Shown piece after piece: positions 15,885 through 24,317 of a stretch of DNA of 64,000 nucleotides. A program made the translations under genes and the position numbers. Source of the DNA: Treponema sp. (GTDB lineage: Bacteria; Spirochaetota; Spirochaetia; Treponematales; Treponemataceae); NCBI GenBank assembly GCA_024402695.1, contig JAKSTG010000010.1, forward strand, positions 1 through 64,000, written 5' to 3'. Position 1 is the stretch's first letter, and each line of letters opens with the position of its first letter. The notes below the pieces were generated by a model. It had not been told where the DNA came from, searched no databases, and saw only the letters and a program-made list of their open reading frames with translations.

Positions 15885-17510
15885 ATGAAAAGAGTAATAT
15901 ATCTTGTTTTCCTTTGTTTTTTTGTTTTTACTTCAACTTCCTGTCTTTTTGAGAGTCAGGCGGTTCCTGTATCAATTCAAAAAAAGAATGAAAATAAAGA
16001 AAATCCTTCGGGGGGGCAGCTTTCCGAAGAGGAGAAAGAAGATTCGAAAGATGAAGGTGAAGACCCGGAAAATGAAGATGAAGAACCTAATGAGGAAGGT
16101 TCGGAAGGCGTGATTTCGGATGGCGAGGATTCTGAAAATAAAACCAATCAGTCTGATGAAAATTCTTCAGAAGAAACTGGTTTACCTGATGATAACCTTT
16201 CGGAAGAAACGAATTCGGGAAATGAAAGCTCAGGGGATTCTGACGTTGACGATTCTGCTGTAGATGAACCGGGCTGTGAAGCTGAAACTTCTTCTGGAAA
16301 TGATGAACAGAAAGAAGAGGCGGAAAAAGAAATGCCGGAAGATCCTCCGGTTCATAGGGAATGGACCTTTATGGTTTATATGGGGGCAGACAATAGCCTT
16401 GAGCCTTACGCAATTCAGGATATAAATGAAATGGAATCGGGAATTGAAAAAGGAGGTTCAGTAACAGTTCTGACTCTTCTTGATCGTGCGCCGAACTATG
16501 ATGACAGTAACGGAAACTGGACCGGAACCAGACTTTATGAAATTAAAAAAGATGAGAAAGGTAAGAATGCAGGAATCGAGTCAAAAAGAATAGCTTGTCC
16601 GGATCTTGGGATTGATACAGAAAATGACACGGAACTGAATCTTGCAAGTGGAAACACTCTGTCGTTTTTTGTGGATTTTGTGAAAAGGGAATATGAATCG
16701 GACCATTACTGTCTTGTTATCTGGGGAAACGGTGGCGGCTGGCGAGGCTGTGTATCTGATGAATCATCATCTTTTACAATGAATCTGCCTGAACTTGGGA
16801 AAAGTCTAGAAGGTAAAAGTCTTGATGCTGTTGTTTTTGATACCTCCTTCGGCTTATCTTTAGAGACCCTTTATGAACTTAAAGATGCCTGTCGCTTTGT
16901 GGCGGGAACTCCCGGTATCAATTCCGAGACAGGACTGGATTATGAAAAATTCTTTTCTGAATTCTGTGCCGGTTCAAAAAGTACAGGAAGCTTTCTTGAA
17001 AAAATCTGTTCTTCAGCAGAATCGGAGTTTTATGCGGTTTCTTTGTCGAATATTCAGGGGGTAGTGGATTCTTTGAATGAGACCGGAAAAGCCCTTTCAA
17101 AATACATCAGTTCAAGAACTGTACAGAAACAGGTTTTCGAAAAACTTCTTGGAAACGGAAATACTTACTGCAGTGGGAACTATCCCTGTGATCTGTATAT
17201 AAGTCTTCCGGCCTGCATAGATTATTTCCTGGCTTTGAATAATTCGGAAGTATTGACTGCAACAAGGAAACTGCAGTCAGCCCTGCAGAAGATTTCAGTA
17301 ACCGGGGATCAGGTTTGTCCTTCTTTGTTTCTTATTCCGGTTATTTCCAGAGGAACTGCAGTCTCCCGTCATCCGGAAAGTTATATTTTTCCTGACGGGA
17401 AAAACATCGATGGCATTGTCCGGTGCAGCTTTGTGAAGAACGCAAGTTTCTGGGTTCCGACGGGTAAGAATATGAGTTTTATGGACAGTCTTTTTTACAG
17501 AAGTTTTTAA
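15885..17510 (+). CDS. Clostripain (C11)-like lipoprotein, catalytic residues lost
   Basis: 541 residues from the ATG at 15885 (TAGGAGAG site). It has a lipoprotein signal with Cys20, then a low-complexity acidic linker of about 130 residues rich in Glu, Asp, Ser and Asn (about 32-155). The C-terminal domain, from WTFMVYMGADNSLEPYA (about 160) onward, is unmistakably of the clostripain C11 family, including the TVLTLLDR strand and the LVIW-GNGGGW and AVVFDTS blocks. In active members these last two are NHGGGW and FDAC, which carry the catalytic His and Cys. Here they are Asn (about 282) and Ser (about 321), so proteolysis is not expected. As the last gene of the T2SS operon it may act as a binding or assembly factor, or recognise substrate, at the outer membrane. 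Confidence 0.8.
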   Translation: MKRVIYLVFLCFFVFTSTSCLFESQAVPVSIQKKNENKENPSGGQLSEEEKEDSKDEGEDPENEDEEPNEEGSEGVISDGEDSENKTNQSDENSSEETGLPDDNLSEETNSGNESSGDSDVDDSAVDEPGCEAETSSGNDEQKEEAEKEMPEDPPVHREWTFMVYMGADNSLEPYAIQDINEMESGIEKGGSVTVLTLLDRAPNYDDSNGNWTGTRLYEIKKDEKGKNAGIESKRIACPDLGIDTENDTELNLASGNTLSFFVDFVKREYESDHYCLVIWGNGGGWRGCVSDESSSFTMNLPELGKSLEGKSLDAVVFDTSFGLSLETLYELKDACRFVAGTPGINSETGLDYEKFFSEFCAGSKSTGSFLEKICSSAESEFYAVSLSNIQGVVDSLNETGKALSKYISSRTVQKQVFEKLLGNGNTYCSGNYPCDLYISLPACIDYFLALNNSEVLTATRKLQSALQKISVTGDQVCPSLFLIPVISRGTAVSRHPESYIFPDGKNIDGIVRCSFVKNASFWVPTGKNMSFMDSLFYRSF

Positions 17511-17513
17511 ATT

Positions 17514-17547
17514 AAAAAAGGGATGACCTGTATGTCATCCCTTTCTC
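17514..17547. terminator. Bidirectional terminator after the T2SS operon
   Basis: An 11-bp perfect stem, AAAGGGATGAC (17517-17527) with GTCATCCCTTT (17534-17544), and a six-base loop. It has A's on the left and a T-rich right side. It separates the convergent T2SS operon and the COG0523 gene. Confidence 0.85.
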
Positions 17548-17561
17548 TTTGTCAGATTATT

Positions 17562-18845
17562 TTAGTCTGCCAGACATTTGTCTAGTTCGGCAGAAATTGC
17601 TTTCTTGTCCAGGTGCTGTCCGATAACTACAAGTTTAATCATGCGGTCACCAACTTCGGCATCCCAGTCTTTCTGCATTTCAGGTTCCTGTGCAAGAACT
17701 CTTTCCTGTTCTCTTTTTGGACAAGAAGCGAGCCACTGTCCTGAGTAACCGGCCTGAATCTGGCGTCCTGAAGTTTCAAGAACGTAAGCCATGTCTGTTT
17801 CATCGCTGAACCACATAACGCCTTTGCAGCGGATAATTGAACGAGGCCATTTTGCTGCGTATTCATCCAGCTTCTGGCGGTCGAAAGGCTTGCGGCGGTA
17901 GTAAACGAATGAACCGATTCCGTATTCGTCTTCATCTTCACCTTCGTGTTTGTGTTCGTGATGGTGGTGGTGATGATGTCCGTGTTCATGGTCGTGATCT
18001 TCATGTTCGTGGTCGTGGTGGTGTTCACAGTGTTCATCACATTCATGACCTTCTTCCCCGTGAGCAGGTTTGTGTTCGTGATCATGGTCGTGGTGGTGAT
18101 GTTCGTGTTCGTCGTGATCATCATCATCGTCGTCGTCATCTTCCAGGTCTTTCTGGAGTTCTGCAACCCAACCGGCAGAAGCATATACTGTTTCAAAGTC
18201 GAAGCGGTTTGTTCCGATAACTTCTTCCATTTCAACTTCACAGTTTGTTGTTTCGATAACTTTTACGTTTGGCTGGAGTTTGTTGATAACAGCGCGAACC
18301 TGTTTCATCTGTTCATCTGTAACCAGGTCACGTTTGTTGATGATCATTGTTGAACAGAATTCAATCTGCTGAACGAGAAGTGATTCGATGTCTTCTTCAC
18401 CTTTGTCTTCGCGGAGAAGTCTTTCACCGCCGCCGAATTCGTCTACAAGGCGGGCAGCATCAACAACGCTTACAACGTTATCAAGTTTTCCGATTTCAAT
18501 CTGTTCGATAGCCTGTGCAATTGGCATTGGTTCACAAACACCTGAAGCCTCGATAAGAATGTAGTCGTATTTTCCTGTCTTCATGATTTTTTCGATACCT
18601 TTAACCATGTCAGACTTGAGAGTACAACAGATACATCCGTTCTGGAGAGCAACGATATCATTTGTGTCTGTGATATTTGCTTCTTTTGCAATAAGTGAAG
18701 CATCAACGTTTACTTCGCCAATGTCGTTAACAATTACTGCAACTTTGTAACCTTTCTGGTTTGCAAGAATGCGGTTCAAAAGAGTTGTTTTTCCTGCTCC
18801 AAGGTAACCTGCCAGGAGTGTAATAGGAATCTTTTTCTTAGCCAT
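17562..18845 (-). CDS. COG0523 (CobW/ZNG1-type) GTP-dependent metal chaperone, His-rich
   Basis: A 427-residue G3E-family GTPase that delivers a metal, most often zinc, to client enzymes under shortage. It shows the P-loop GYLGAGKTTLLNR (13-25), the metal-binding GCICC (70-74), EASGVCEP, VVDAA and the guanine-specificity NKRD. A metal-storing linker at about 232-306 has an Asp run followed by dozens of His/Asp/Glu residues. After it comes the CobW C-terminal domain (RCKGVMWFSDE ... VVIGQHLD). The start has an AGGAAGG site. The linker is longer and richer than in most relatives. Which metal it handles (Zn, Ni or Co) cannot be read from the sequence; no Zur box was found upstream. Confidence 0.9.
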   Translation of the reverse strand: MAKKKIPITLLAGYLGAGKTTLLNRILANQKGYKVAVIVNDIGEVNVDASLIAKEANITDTNDIVALQNGCICCTLKSDMVKGIEKIMKTGKYDYILIEASGVCEPMPIAQAIEQIEIGKLDNVVSVVDAARLVDEFGGGERLLREDKGEEDIESLLVQQIEFCSTMIINKRDLVTDEQMKQVRAVINKLQPNVKVIETTNCEVEMEEVIGTNRFDFETVYASAGWVAELQKDLEDDDDDDDDHDEHEHHHHDHDHEHKPAHGEEGHECDEHCEHHHDHEHEDHDHEHGHHHHHHHEHKHEGEDEDEYGIGSFVYYRRKPFDRQKLDEYAAKWPRSIIRCKGVMWFSDETDMAYVLETSGRQIQAGYSGQWLASCPKREQERVLAQEPEMQKDWDAEVGDRMIKLVVIGQHLDKKAISAELDKCLAD

Positions 18846-18923
18846 TTAAATGCCTTCCTGAATATATAAAAAAATATTTTGTGACTGATATATTTGTCTT
18901 TCTATATAAATATATAAAAAAAA

Positions 18924-18953
18924 ATGCCTAAATTCAATTTTATATGTTAAAAT
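18924..18953 (+). promoter_or_regulatory. Leaderless-type promoter of the LRR gene
   Basis: TAAAAT (18948-18953) ends 7 bases before the ATG at 18961. An ATGCCT -35-like box (18924-18929) lies 18 bases upstream of it. There is no Shine-Dalgarno sequence. Confidence 0.4.
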
Positions 18954-18960
18954 ATTCCCT

Positions 18961-20484
18961 ATGAGTGATGTAACTAGTAAATTCGGCCTTTTATACAAAG
19001 ACAACCTTCATACTATTGTTGGGGTTGATGTAGATGACAATTCTTTCTCTGGACGCATTCCTTTCGGTGCAAAGGTAATCGAAGACAATGTTTTTGCAAA
19101 TACATCCTACGAATCTTACTCTGTTCCGGATTCTGTAAAACAGGTAGGTTTTAATCTTTTTGAAAACTGTACAAATGCTGTTTCCATCAGACTCCCTGGA
19201 AGTCTTTCTGAGCTGACTCCTTATATGTTCTCAGGGTGCAAAAAGCTTTCAAAAATCACTATGCCTAATGTTGTGTCTGAATTCCCTGAAGGACTTTTCA
19301 TGAACTGTGCTTCCATTGTGGAAGTTCCATTCAGAACAGACATTGCTTATATCGGCTCAAAAGCCTTTTTGGGATGTACATCTCTTAAAAATGTAGTTTT
19401 TCCTGAAACAATCCAGATTATCGAACACCAGGCTTTTGCCCTCTGTACTTCAATTGAATCAATTGTGATCGGGGCCGGAGTCTATGAAATCGCGGATGAC
19501 GCCTTTGCAGGCTGTACATCCCTCTGCCATATCCGTCTTTCTGAGGAAAATCCTTATTTTGCCCTCAATGATGCAGGCTGTGTAGTACGCAAATCGGACG
19601 GAAAAGTAGTAATTATGCTGGCTTCTTCCCAGAAAACAGAAGTTTCCTTCATTGATGAAGAGGTTTCAGACGCTGTTTCACCTGCCGAAGAAAAAATCGC
19701 CGTTTGGTATGATCCTGCCAATGAAATCGATGCCGAAGATGCTGAAGATGATGATACTTTCAGTGCAGAAATCGGGGCAGGTGAGGAGGAATCTATGGCT
19801 CTTAATGTTCCTGTAACAGAACCTGTTGCAACTCCTGCTCCTGTAGCAGAAACTGAACCTGTAAATGAAGCTCCTGATATGGTTTCCAGCATTCTGAATC
19901 AGAATACAACCCGTAAAGAGGAAGAAGTGCCTTCTTCTGTTACTGTAAGTCTTGATGAACTGGCTGCTGTAGTTGATACAATGAATGCCGAAAACGGTAC
20001 ATATACAGAAGATGCCGCAGAAAGAAAAATTCAGGACAGAAACCTTAATATTCTTATTGAAAATGTCGGTTTCAGTGATGTTCAGAAGGTTGATTCAAAA
20101 GGAATTCCTGCAACTACTTCAGAACTCTATGTGTTTGCCGAAGAACTGGTAAAAAGCCCGGACGGAAGCAAATCTATTACTTCAAAACTCAAGAAGTGCT
20201 GTGAAGCCCTTGCAAATATCCACGACCTTAAGAAAATCATCTATCTTTCAGAACTTCCTGTTGATAACGATGAATTCCTTATGTTCCTGGCAAATACACT
20301 GAAACGTCAGCATGTTCTGGTTGCCTGTACAGCCGCAAATCCTGAAAATCTGTCTGAATACAGCCGCAAAATCTGTCAGGCTGCCCAGATTTCCATGGAC
20401 CGCAACGAAATTCTTGATCAGAGAAAGAAAGCCGGAATCAAAAATCCGGGAACTATCAAGCTTATCGTTCAGGACAGACAGTAA
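18961..20484 (+). CDS. BspA/TpLRR-type leucine-rich-repeat protein, apparently cytoplasmic
   Basis: 507 residues. The first 210 form about seven LRR_5-type repeats of the treponemal/BspA kind (e.g. IGSKAFLGCTSLKNVVFPETI; IADDAFAGCTSLCHIRL). An acidic, Pro/Ala-rich spacer follows (about 225-330), then a helical C-terminal domain (about 335-507) that I do not recognise (DVQKVDSKGIPATTSELYVFAEELVKS). BspA-like proteins are usually surface adhesins, but no signal peptide or lipobox is present and the N-terminus starts directly with the repeats. An intracellular scaffolding role is therefore more likely. It stands alone between a leaderless-type promoter and clpS. Confidence 0.75.
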   Translation: MSDVTSKFGLLYKDNLHTIVGVDVDDNSFSGRIPFGAKVIEDNVFANTSYESYSVPDSVKQVGFNLFENCTNAVSIRLPGSLSELTPYMFSGCKKLSKITMPNVVSEFPEGLFMNCASIVEVPFRTDIAYIGSKAFLGCTSLKNVVFPETIQIIEHQAFALCTSIESIVIGAGVYEIADDAFAGCTSLCHIRLSEENPYFALNDAGCVVRKSDGKVVIMLASSQKTEVSFIDEEVSDAVSPAEEKIAVWYDPANEIDAEDAEDDDTFSAEIGAGEEESMALNVPVTEPVATPAPVAETEPVNEAPDMVSSILNQNTTRKEEEVPSSVTVSLDELAAVVDTMNAENGTYTEDAAERKIQDRNLNILIENVGFSDVQKVDSKGIPATTSELYVFAEELVKSPDGSKSITSKLKKCCEALANIHDLKKIIYLSELPVDNDEFLMFLANTLKRQHVLVACTAANPENLSEYSRKICQAAQISMDRNEILDQRKKAGIKNPGTIKLIVQDRQ

Positions 20485-20537
20485 AATCGTTATTCAGGAC
20501 GCTTTTTATCCCAAAATCCGCAAAAATTCACTTTATA

Positions 20538-20566
20538 TTGGAAGAAATGCATAAAATTGGTATATT
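20538..20566 (+). promoter_or_regulatory. Leaderless-type promoter of clpS-clpA
   Basis: TTGGAA (20538-20543), a 17-base spacer and TATATT (20561-20566), ending 6 bases before the ATG at 20573. Confidence 0.6.
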
Positions 20567-20572
20567 TAAATC

Positions 20573-20890
20573 ATGAGTGATTTGTTTAATACAGAACACA
20601 GTGCATCAATCGGGATCGGAGTAACAGAAGAAATCCTTCCTCCACCGGAATGCAGTGTCATTTTTTATAACGATGACTACACAACAAAAGATTTTGTAGT
20701 AGATGTGCTTGTAAACATCTTCAATAAAGCTCAGCCTGAAGCTGAGGATCTTATGGAGAAAGTGCACAGAACCGGTTCTGCTGTAATCGGCTCATATACA
20801 TACGATATTGCTCTTTCCCGCACAAATACTACAACACAGCTGGCCAGAAAAAACGGTTTTCCGTTAAGGGTAGAAATTGAGCGCGACTAA
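20573..20890 (+). CDS. clpS: ClpS, N-degron adaptor for ClpAP
   Basis: A 105-residue adaptor that binds proteins with N-terminal Leu, Phe, Tyr or Trp and hands them to ClpA. The core VIFYNDDYTTKDFVVDVL contains the residues that shape the N-degron pocket. The helix with MEKVHRTGSAVIGSY and the final LRVEIERD complete the fold. It is the first gene of a clpS-clpA unit; the clpA start lies inside its last codons. Together with the Aat transferase at 54-56 kb it gives the organism both ends of the bacterial N-degron route. Confidence 0.95.
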   Translation: MSDLFNTEHSASIGIGVTEEILPPPECSVIFYNDDYTTKDFVVDVLVNIFNKAQPEAEDLMEKVHRTGSAVIGSYTYDIALSRTNTTTQLARKNGFPLRVEIERD

Positions 20891-23261
20891 CGAAAATCCT
20901 AATTCTCATGTAAAACAGATGAAGCTGACTCCAACTCTTGCAAAGATTCTTTCTGAATCCCTTATGACTGCAAAGAAGGCTCATCATCAGTTCTTCACAC
21001 CGGAACACGTACTTTCTGTTGCTCTCCAGTATGATATTGTAATCAATATTCTTACTGCCTGCGGCGCAAATGCAGAATCAATCCGCACAGAGACAGTTAA
21101 TTATCTTGCGACAAAAGTTCCTGTTTCTACTTCAGAATCACAGAAAGATACCTTCAAGGTTCCTGCCGAATCGGCCGGGTTTCAGGCCATGATGAATCAG
21201 GCCATTTTCCACTGTCTTTCTGCAGAAACTGATGTTCTGGATATTACAGATATTCTTGTCTGCATGATTGAAAACAAGAATAACTATGCATCTTTTTACC
21301 TCCGCAAGGGCGGCGTAGACAAAATGCGCCTTACAGAAGTGGTTTCCCGTATTCATCAGGAAACCAGAAGTCTACGACGCAAAGGCGGACAGCCCTTCAA
21401 TCCGGGGCCATTTGCCCAGGGCATGAACAACATGGCCGGAAATCCTGAAGGGGAAGAAGAACCAAAGTACGATGCTCTTAAAAAGTTCACTGTGAACCTG
21501 AACGAACAGGCAAAAGCAGGGGCTTATGATGAACTTGTAGGCCGTGAAGAAGAAATCGAACGCACAATCCAGGTTCTCTGCCGCCGTACAAAGAATAATC
21601 CGCTTCATGTCGGAGATGCCGGGGTTGGTAAAACAGCCATTACTTATGGTATTGCCCAGCGTCTTGTAAAGAAGGAAGTTCCTGCCAGCCTGAAAGGCTT
21701 CGAAATCTATTCCCTTGATCTGGGACTCCTTCTTGCGGGAAGCAAATTCCGCGGTGACTTTGAAGAGCGCCTTAATGCAGTAATTAAGGAAGTTCTGGAA
21801 CTTAAGAAAGTTATTCTCTTCATTGACGAAATCCATATGATTATGGGTGCCGGAACCAACGGAAACTCAAACATGGATGCGGCAAACCTGCTTAAACCGG
21901 TTCTTGCCGGCGGACAGGTAAGAGTTATCGGTTCTACAACTTTTGAAGAATATTCAAAGAACTTCGAAAAAGATCGTGCTCTTGCCAGAAGATTCCAGAA
22001 GATTGATATCGTAGAACCAACACGAAAAGAAACAATTGCAATCCTTAAGGGACTTCAGAAAAAATACGAAACTTATCATCACGTTAAGTTTTCTCAGGAT
22101 GCCATTGAAACAGCCGTAAACCTTTCGGTTCAGTATATTCCAGACCGTCGTCTTCCAGACAAGGCAATCGACCTTCTTGATGAAGCCGGGGCTTGGATGA
22201 ACATTACAAAGAACGGTGGCTTCAATGGAAAAGGTCTGAAAAAAGCCGGAAAAGCTGCCGCAAAAGCTCCTGTTGTAGATGAAGAAGTCATCAGAAAGGT
22301 GACAGCAAAAATTGCCCATCTTCCTCTTGAAACTGTAAAGGGAGACGACAAGGAAAAACTCCGTAATATAGAGAATATTCTTTCATCGGAAGTTTTCGGT
22401 CAGGAAAGAGCAGTTATGGCTGTGGCAAAAGCTGTAAAGCGTGCCCGTGCCGGTTTCAGAAATCCGGACAAACCGGAAGCCTGCTATCTGTTTGTCGGTC
22501 CTACAGGGGTCGGAAAGACAGAACTTGCCCGAAGCCTTGCAGCTACTCTTGGGGAACCGCTTCTCCGTTACGATATGTCTGAATATCAGGAAAAACATGC
22601 GGTTTCGCGTCTTATCGGATCTCCACCGGGATACGTAGGATTTGAAGAAGGCGGTCAGCTTACAAAAGATGTCAGAAAAAATCCTCATGCAGTAATTCTT
22701 TTTGATGAAATCGAAAAGGCTCATGAAGATATATACAATGTACTTCTCCAGGTTCTGGATTATGGTCAGCTTACAGACAATCAGGGACGTAAAGCAGATT
22801 TCCGTTCATGTATTATCATTATGACTAGTAATGCAGGTGCCCGCGATATGGAAAAACCAGGAATCGGTTTCGGTACTGAAACTGCAGAAAATGCAGAAGC
22901 TTCCCTCAAAGAGGCTGTAGACCGGGAATTCAGCCCTGAGTTCCGTAACCGTCTGGACAGCATTATTCCGTTCGCTCATCTGGATAAAAAAGTTGCCAGA
23001 ATGGTTTGTGAAAAAGAAGTCAGAAAGCTTTCTGAACGTATGGCTTCCCGCAAGGTAACTCTGGAAGTGACAGACAAAGCCCTTGATTTCCTTACAGACG
23101 AAGGTTATTCACGGGAATTCGGAGCCAGAAACATGGCCCGCGCTGTGGAAGACAAACTTGCAAATCCTCTTGTTGATGAAGTTCTTTTCGGAAAACTTGA
23201 AGACGGCGGATGTGTAAAAGCAGATGTCCTTCGTGGAAAGGTAGTTTTCAAATATGACTGA
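20877..23261 (+). CDS. clpA: ClpA, AAA+ unfoldase of the ClpAP protease
   Basis: 794 residues. An N-terminal Clp_N domain (about 15-165) docks ClpS. D1 has Walker A GDAGVGKTA (246-254, the family usually has GEPGVGKT) and Walker B FIDEIHMIMGAG. D2 has GPTGVGKTE and ILFDEIEKAH, and a C-terminal D2-small domain closes the protein. There is no ClpB middle coiled coil, so this is ClpA. The start chosen is TTG at 20877, with AAGGG six bases before it, overlapping the end of clpS by 14 bases. An ATG at 20919 is the alternative. Unfolded substrates go to ClpP, which is not in this window. Confidence 0.95.
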   Translation: MSATNENPNSHVKQMKLTPTLAKILSESLMTAKKAHHQFFTPEHVLSVALQYDIVINILTACGANAESIRTETVNYLATKVPVSTSESQKDTFKVPAESAGFQAMMNQAIFHCLSAETDVLDITDILVCMIENKNNYASFYLRKGGVDKMRLTEVVSRIHQETRSLRRKGGQPFNPGPFAQGMNNMAGNPEGEEEPKYDALKKFTVNLNEQAKAGAYDELVGREEEIERTIQVLCRRTKNNPLHVGDAGVGKTAITYGIAQRLVKKEVPASLKGFEIYSLDLGLLLAGSKFRGDFEERLNAVIKEVLELKKVILFIDEIHMIMGAGTNGNSNMDAANLLKPVLAGGQVRVIGSTTFEEYSKNFEKDRALARRFQKIDIVEPTRKETIAILKGLQKKYETYHHVKFSQDAIETAVNLSVQYIPDRRLPDKAIDLLDEAGAWMNITKNGGFNGKGLKKAGKAAAKAPVVDEEVIRKVTAKIAHLPLETVKGDDKEKLRNIENILSSEVFGQERAVMAVAKAVKRARAGFRNPDKPEACYLFVGPTGVGKTELARSLAATLGEPLLRYDMSEYQEKHAVSRLIGSPPGYVGFEEGGQLTKDVRKNPHAVILFDEIEKAHEDIYNVLLQVLDYGQLTDNQGRKADFRSCIIIMTSNAGARDMEKPGIGFGTETAENAEASLKEAVDREFSPEFRNRLDSIIPFAHLDKKVARMVCEKEVRKLSERMASRKVTLEVTDKALDFLTDEGYSREFGARNMARAVEDKLANPLVDEVLFGKLEDGGCVKADVLRGKVVFKYD

Positions 23262-24015
23262 AGAACAGCTTAAAAAAGAGATTTTTGCACGCTACGGGGC
23301 TATTACCCGAGCAAGAGGATGTTTCCTTTATACTAAAAAAGGTGTGCGTCTTACTGATATGTATCAGGCTGGTGGAAGAGCCATACTTGGATGGGGAGGC
23401 GGAGATGCCTTTACCAGACTAAAGAATGTTCTGAACCGCGGCCTTACAGGTTCTTTCATTTCGGAATTCACTTTCCAGATTGATAAGGCAGTAAGTGAAC
23501 TTCTTGAAAGTAAAAGAAAGGTATATTTTACTTCTGAAAAACCGGTTTCCGGAGTTTTATGGGAACCATGGAAGGAGAACAGCGCAAACCTGTCTTCTGA
23601 AAAGGTGATTTGTGTAAAACCGCCTCTTCCATGGACAGACAGCATCTATATGATCTGTGTTTCAGAGGATGCAGCCGATTTTTGTCCTGAAAAAACAATT
23701 TCGCTTCCGTCTCCTGTTATTGCCGGTATTACTCGTTCTGTTTATGACCTGATCGGTGCAATGAAGGAAAGGGAAGAAAAAGACTGGTTCCTTTATGACC
23801 AGGTGCTTTGTTCTTATTTTGAAAGAAAAGGACCTTATCTTGAGCCGAAAGTGGCAGAAGAAAAATATGATGATTTTGTTTTGTTCTGTCTTGAACTTGG
23901 TATTATAATTAACCCTGAATACAGCGGACATTCCATTGTTCCATTTGGAGCAGACAAAGGAGTGTTCTCGAAACTCAAAAAAGATGAAAGGGGCAATTCG
24001 TATGCAGCAGGCTGA
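23254..24015 (+). CDS. Conserved protein resembling the N-terminus of class III aminotransferases
   Basis: 253 residues, overlapping the end of clpA by 8 bases. The opening ARGCFLYTKKGVRLTDMYQAGGRAILGW looks like the start of class III PLP aminotransferases such as glutamate-1-semialdehyde aminomutase, where a Gly-x-x-x-(Tyr/Trp)-Asp substrate-side strand is found. The protein is far too short for the full fold, however, and no PLP lysine motif is visible. It may be a degenerate or repurposed aminotransferase fragment. Its coupling to clpA suggests shared expression, not necessarily shared function. Confidence 0.6.
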   Translation: MTEEQLKKEIFARYGAITRARGCFLYTKKGVRLTDMYQAGGRAILGWGGGDAFTRLKNVLNRGLTGSFISEFTFQIDKAVSELLESKRKVYFTSEKPVSGVLWEPWKENSANLSSEKVICVKPPLPWTDSIYMICVSEDAADFCPEKTISLPSPVIAGITRSVYDLIGAMKEREEKDWFLYDQVLCSYFERKGPYLEPKVAEEKYDDFVLFCLELGIIINPEYSGHSIVPFGADKGVFSKLKKDERGNSYAAG

Positions 24016-24292
24016 CATAACTCTTGCAATAATCAAACTGGCCGCAGGCGGGATTACAGCATTTCTTGCAATCATGCTTTGGAGCAAGACCCGTGATGTT
24101 TCATGGATGAGTCTTGTTGCAGGATTCATTACAACTTATGCCGGCATGGTTTATGAACTTATGCTGGATCTTCATGTTATCACTGCTGCGGGACCGGAAG
24201 TTCTGGGACTTCCTCTTTCGACTCTGCTGTTTACAGCAGTTCCTTTCGTGTTTTTTATTCTTGCATTTATCCTGATGCTTATTCGGCGTTAG
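24002..24292 (+). CDS. Small membrane protein, three predicted helices
   Basis: 96 residues from the ATG at 24002 (GGGG at about 7 bases), overlapping the previous gene by 14 bases. Hydrophobic stretches at about 8-28, 35-55 and 70-94 (LLFTAVPFVFFILAFILMLI) predict an integral inner-membrane protein. The family is not recognised. It lies in a row with the next membrane gene. Confidence 0.65.
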   Translation: MQQADITLAIIKLAAGGITAFLAIMLWSKTRDVSWMSLVAGFITTYAGMVYELMLDLHVITAAGPEVLGLPLSTLLFTAVPFVFFILAFILMLIRR

Positions 24293-24317
24293 GTTATTGT
24301 TCATAAAGGAGGCTGTT

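Noticed and set aside
17837..18353. Long open frames on the plus strand opposite the COG0523 gene, full of Val/Phe or Arg/Val
   Set aside because: They are the reverse reading of the His/Asp-rich coding repeat and have no ribosome site or plausible protein composition.
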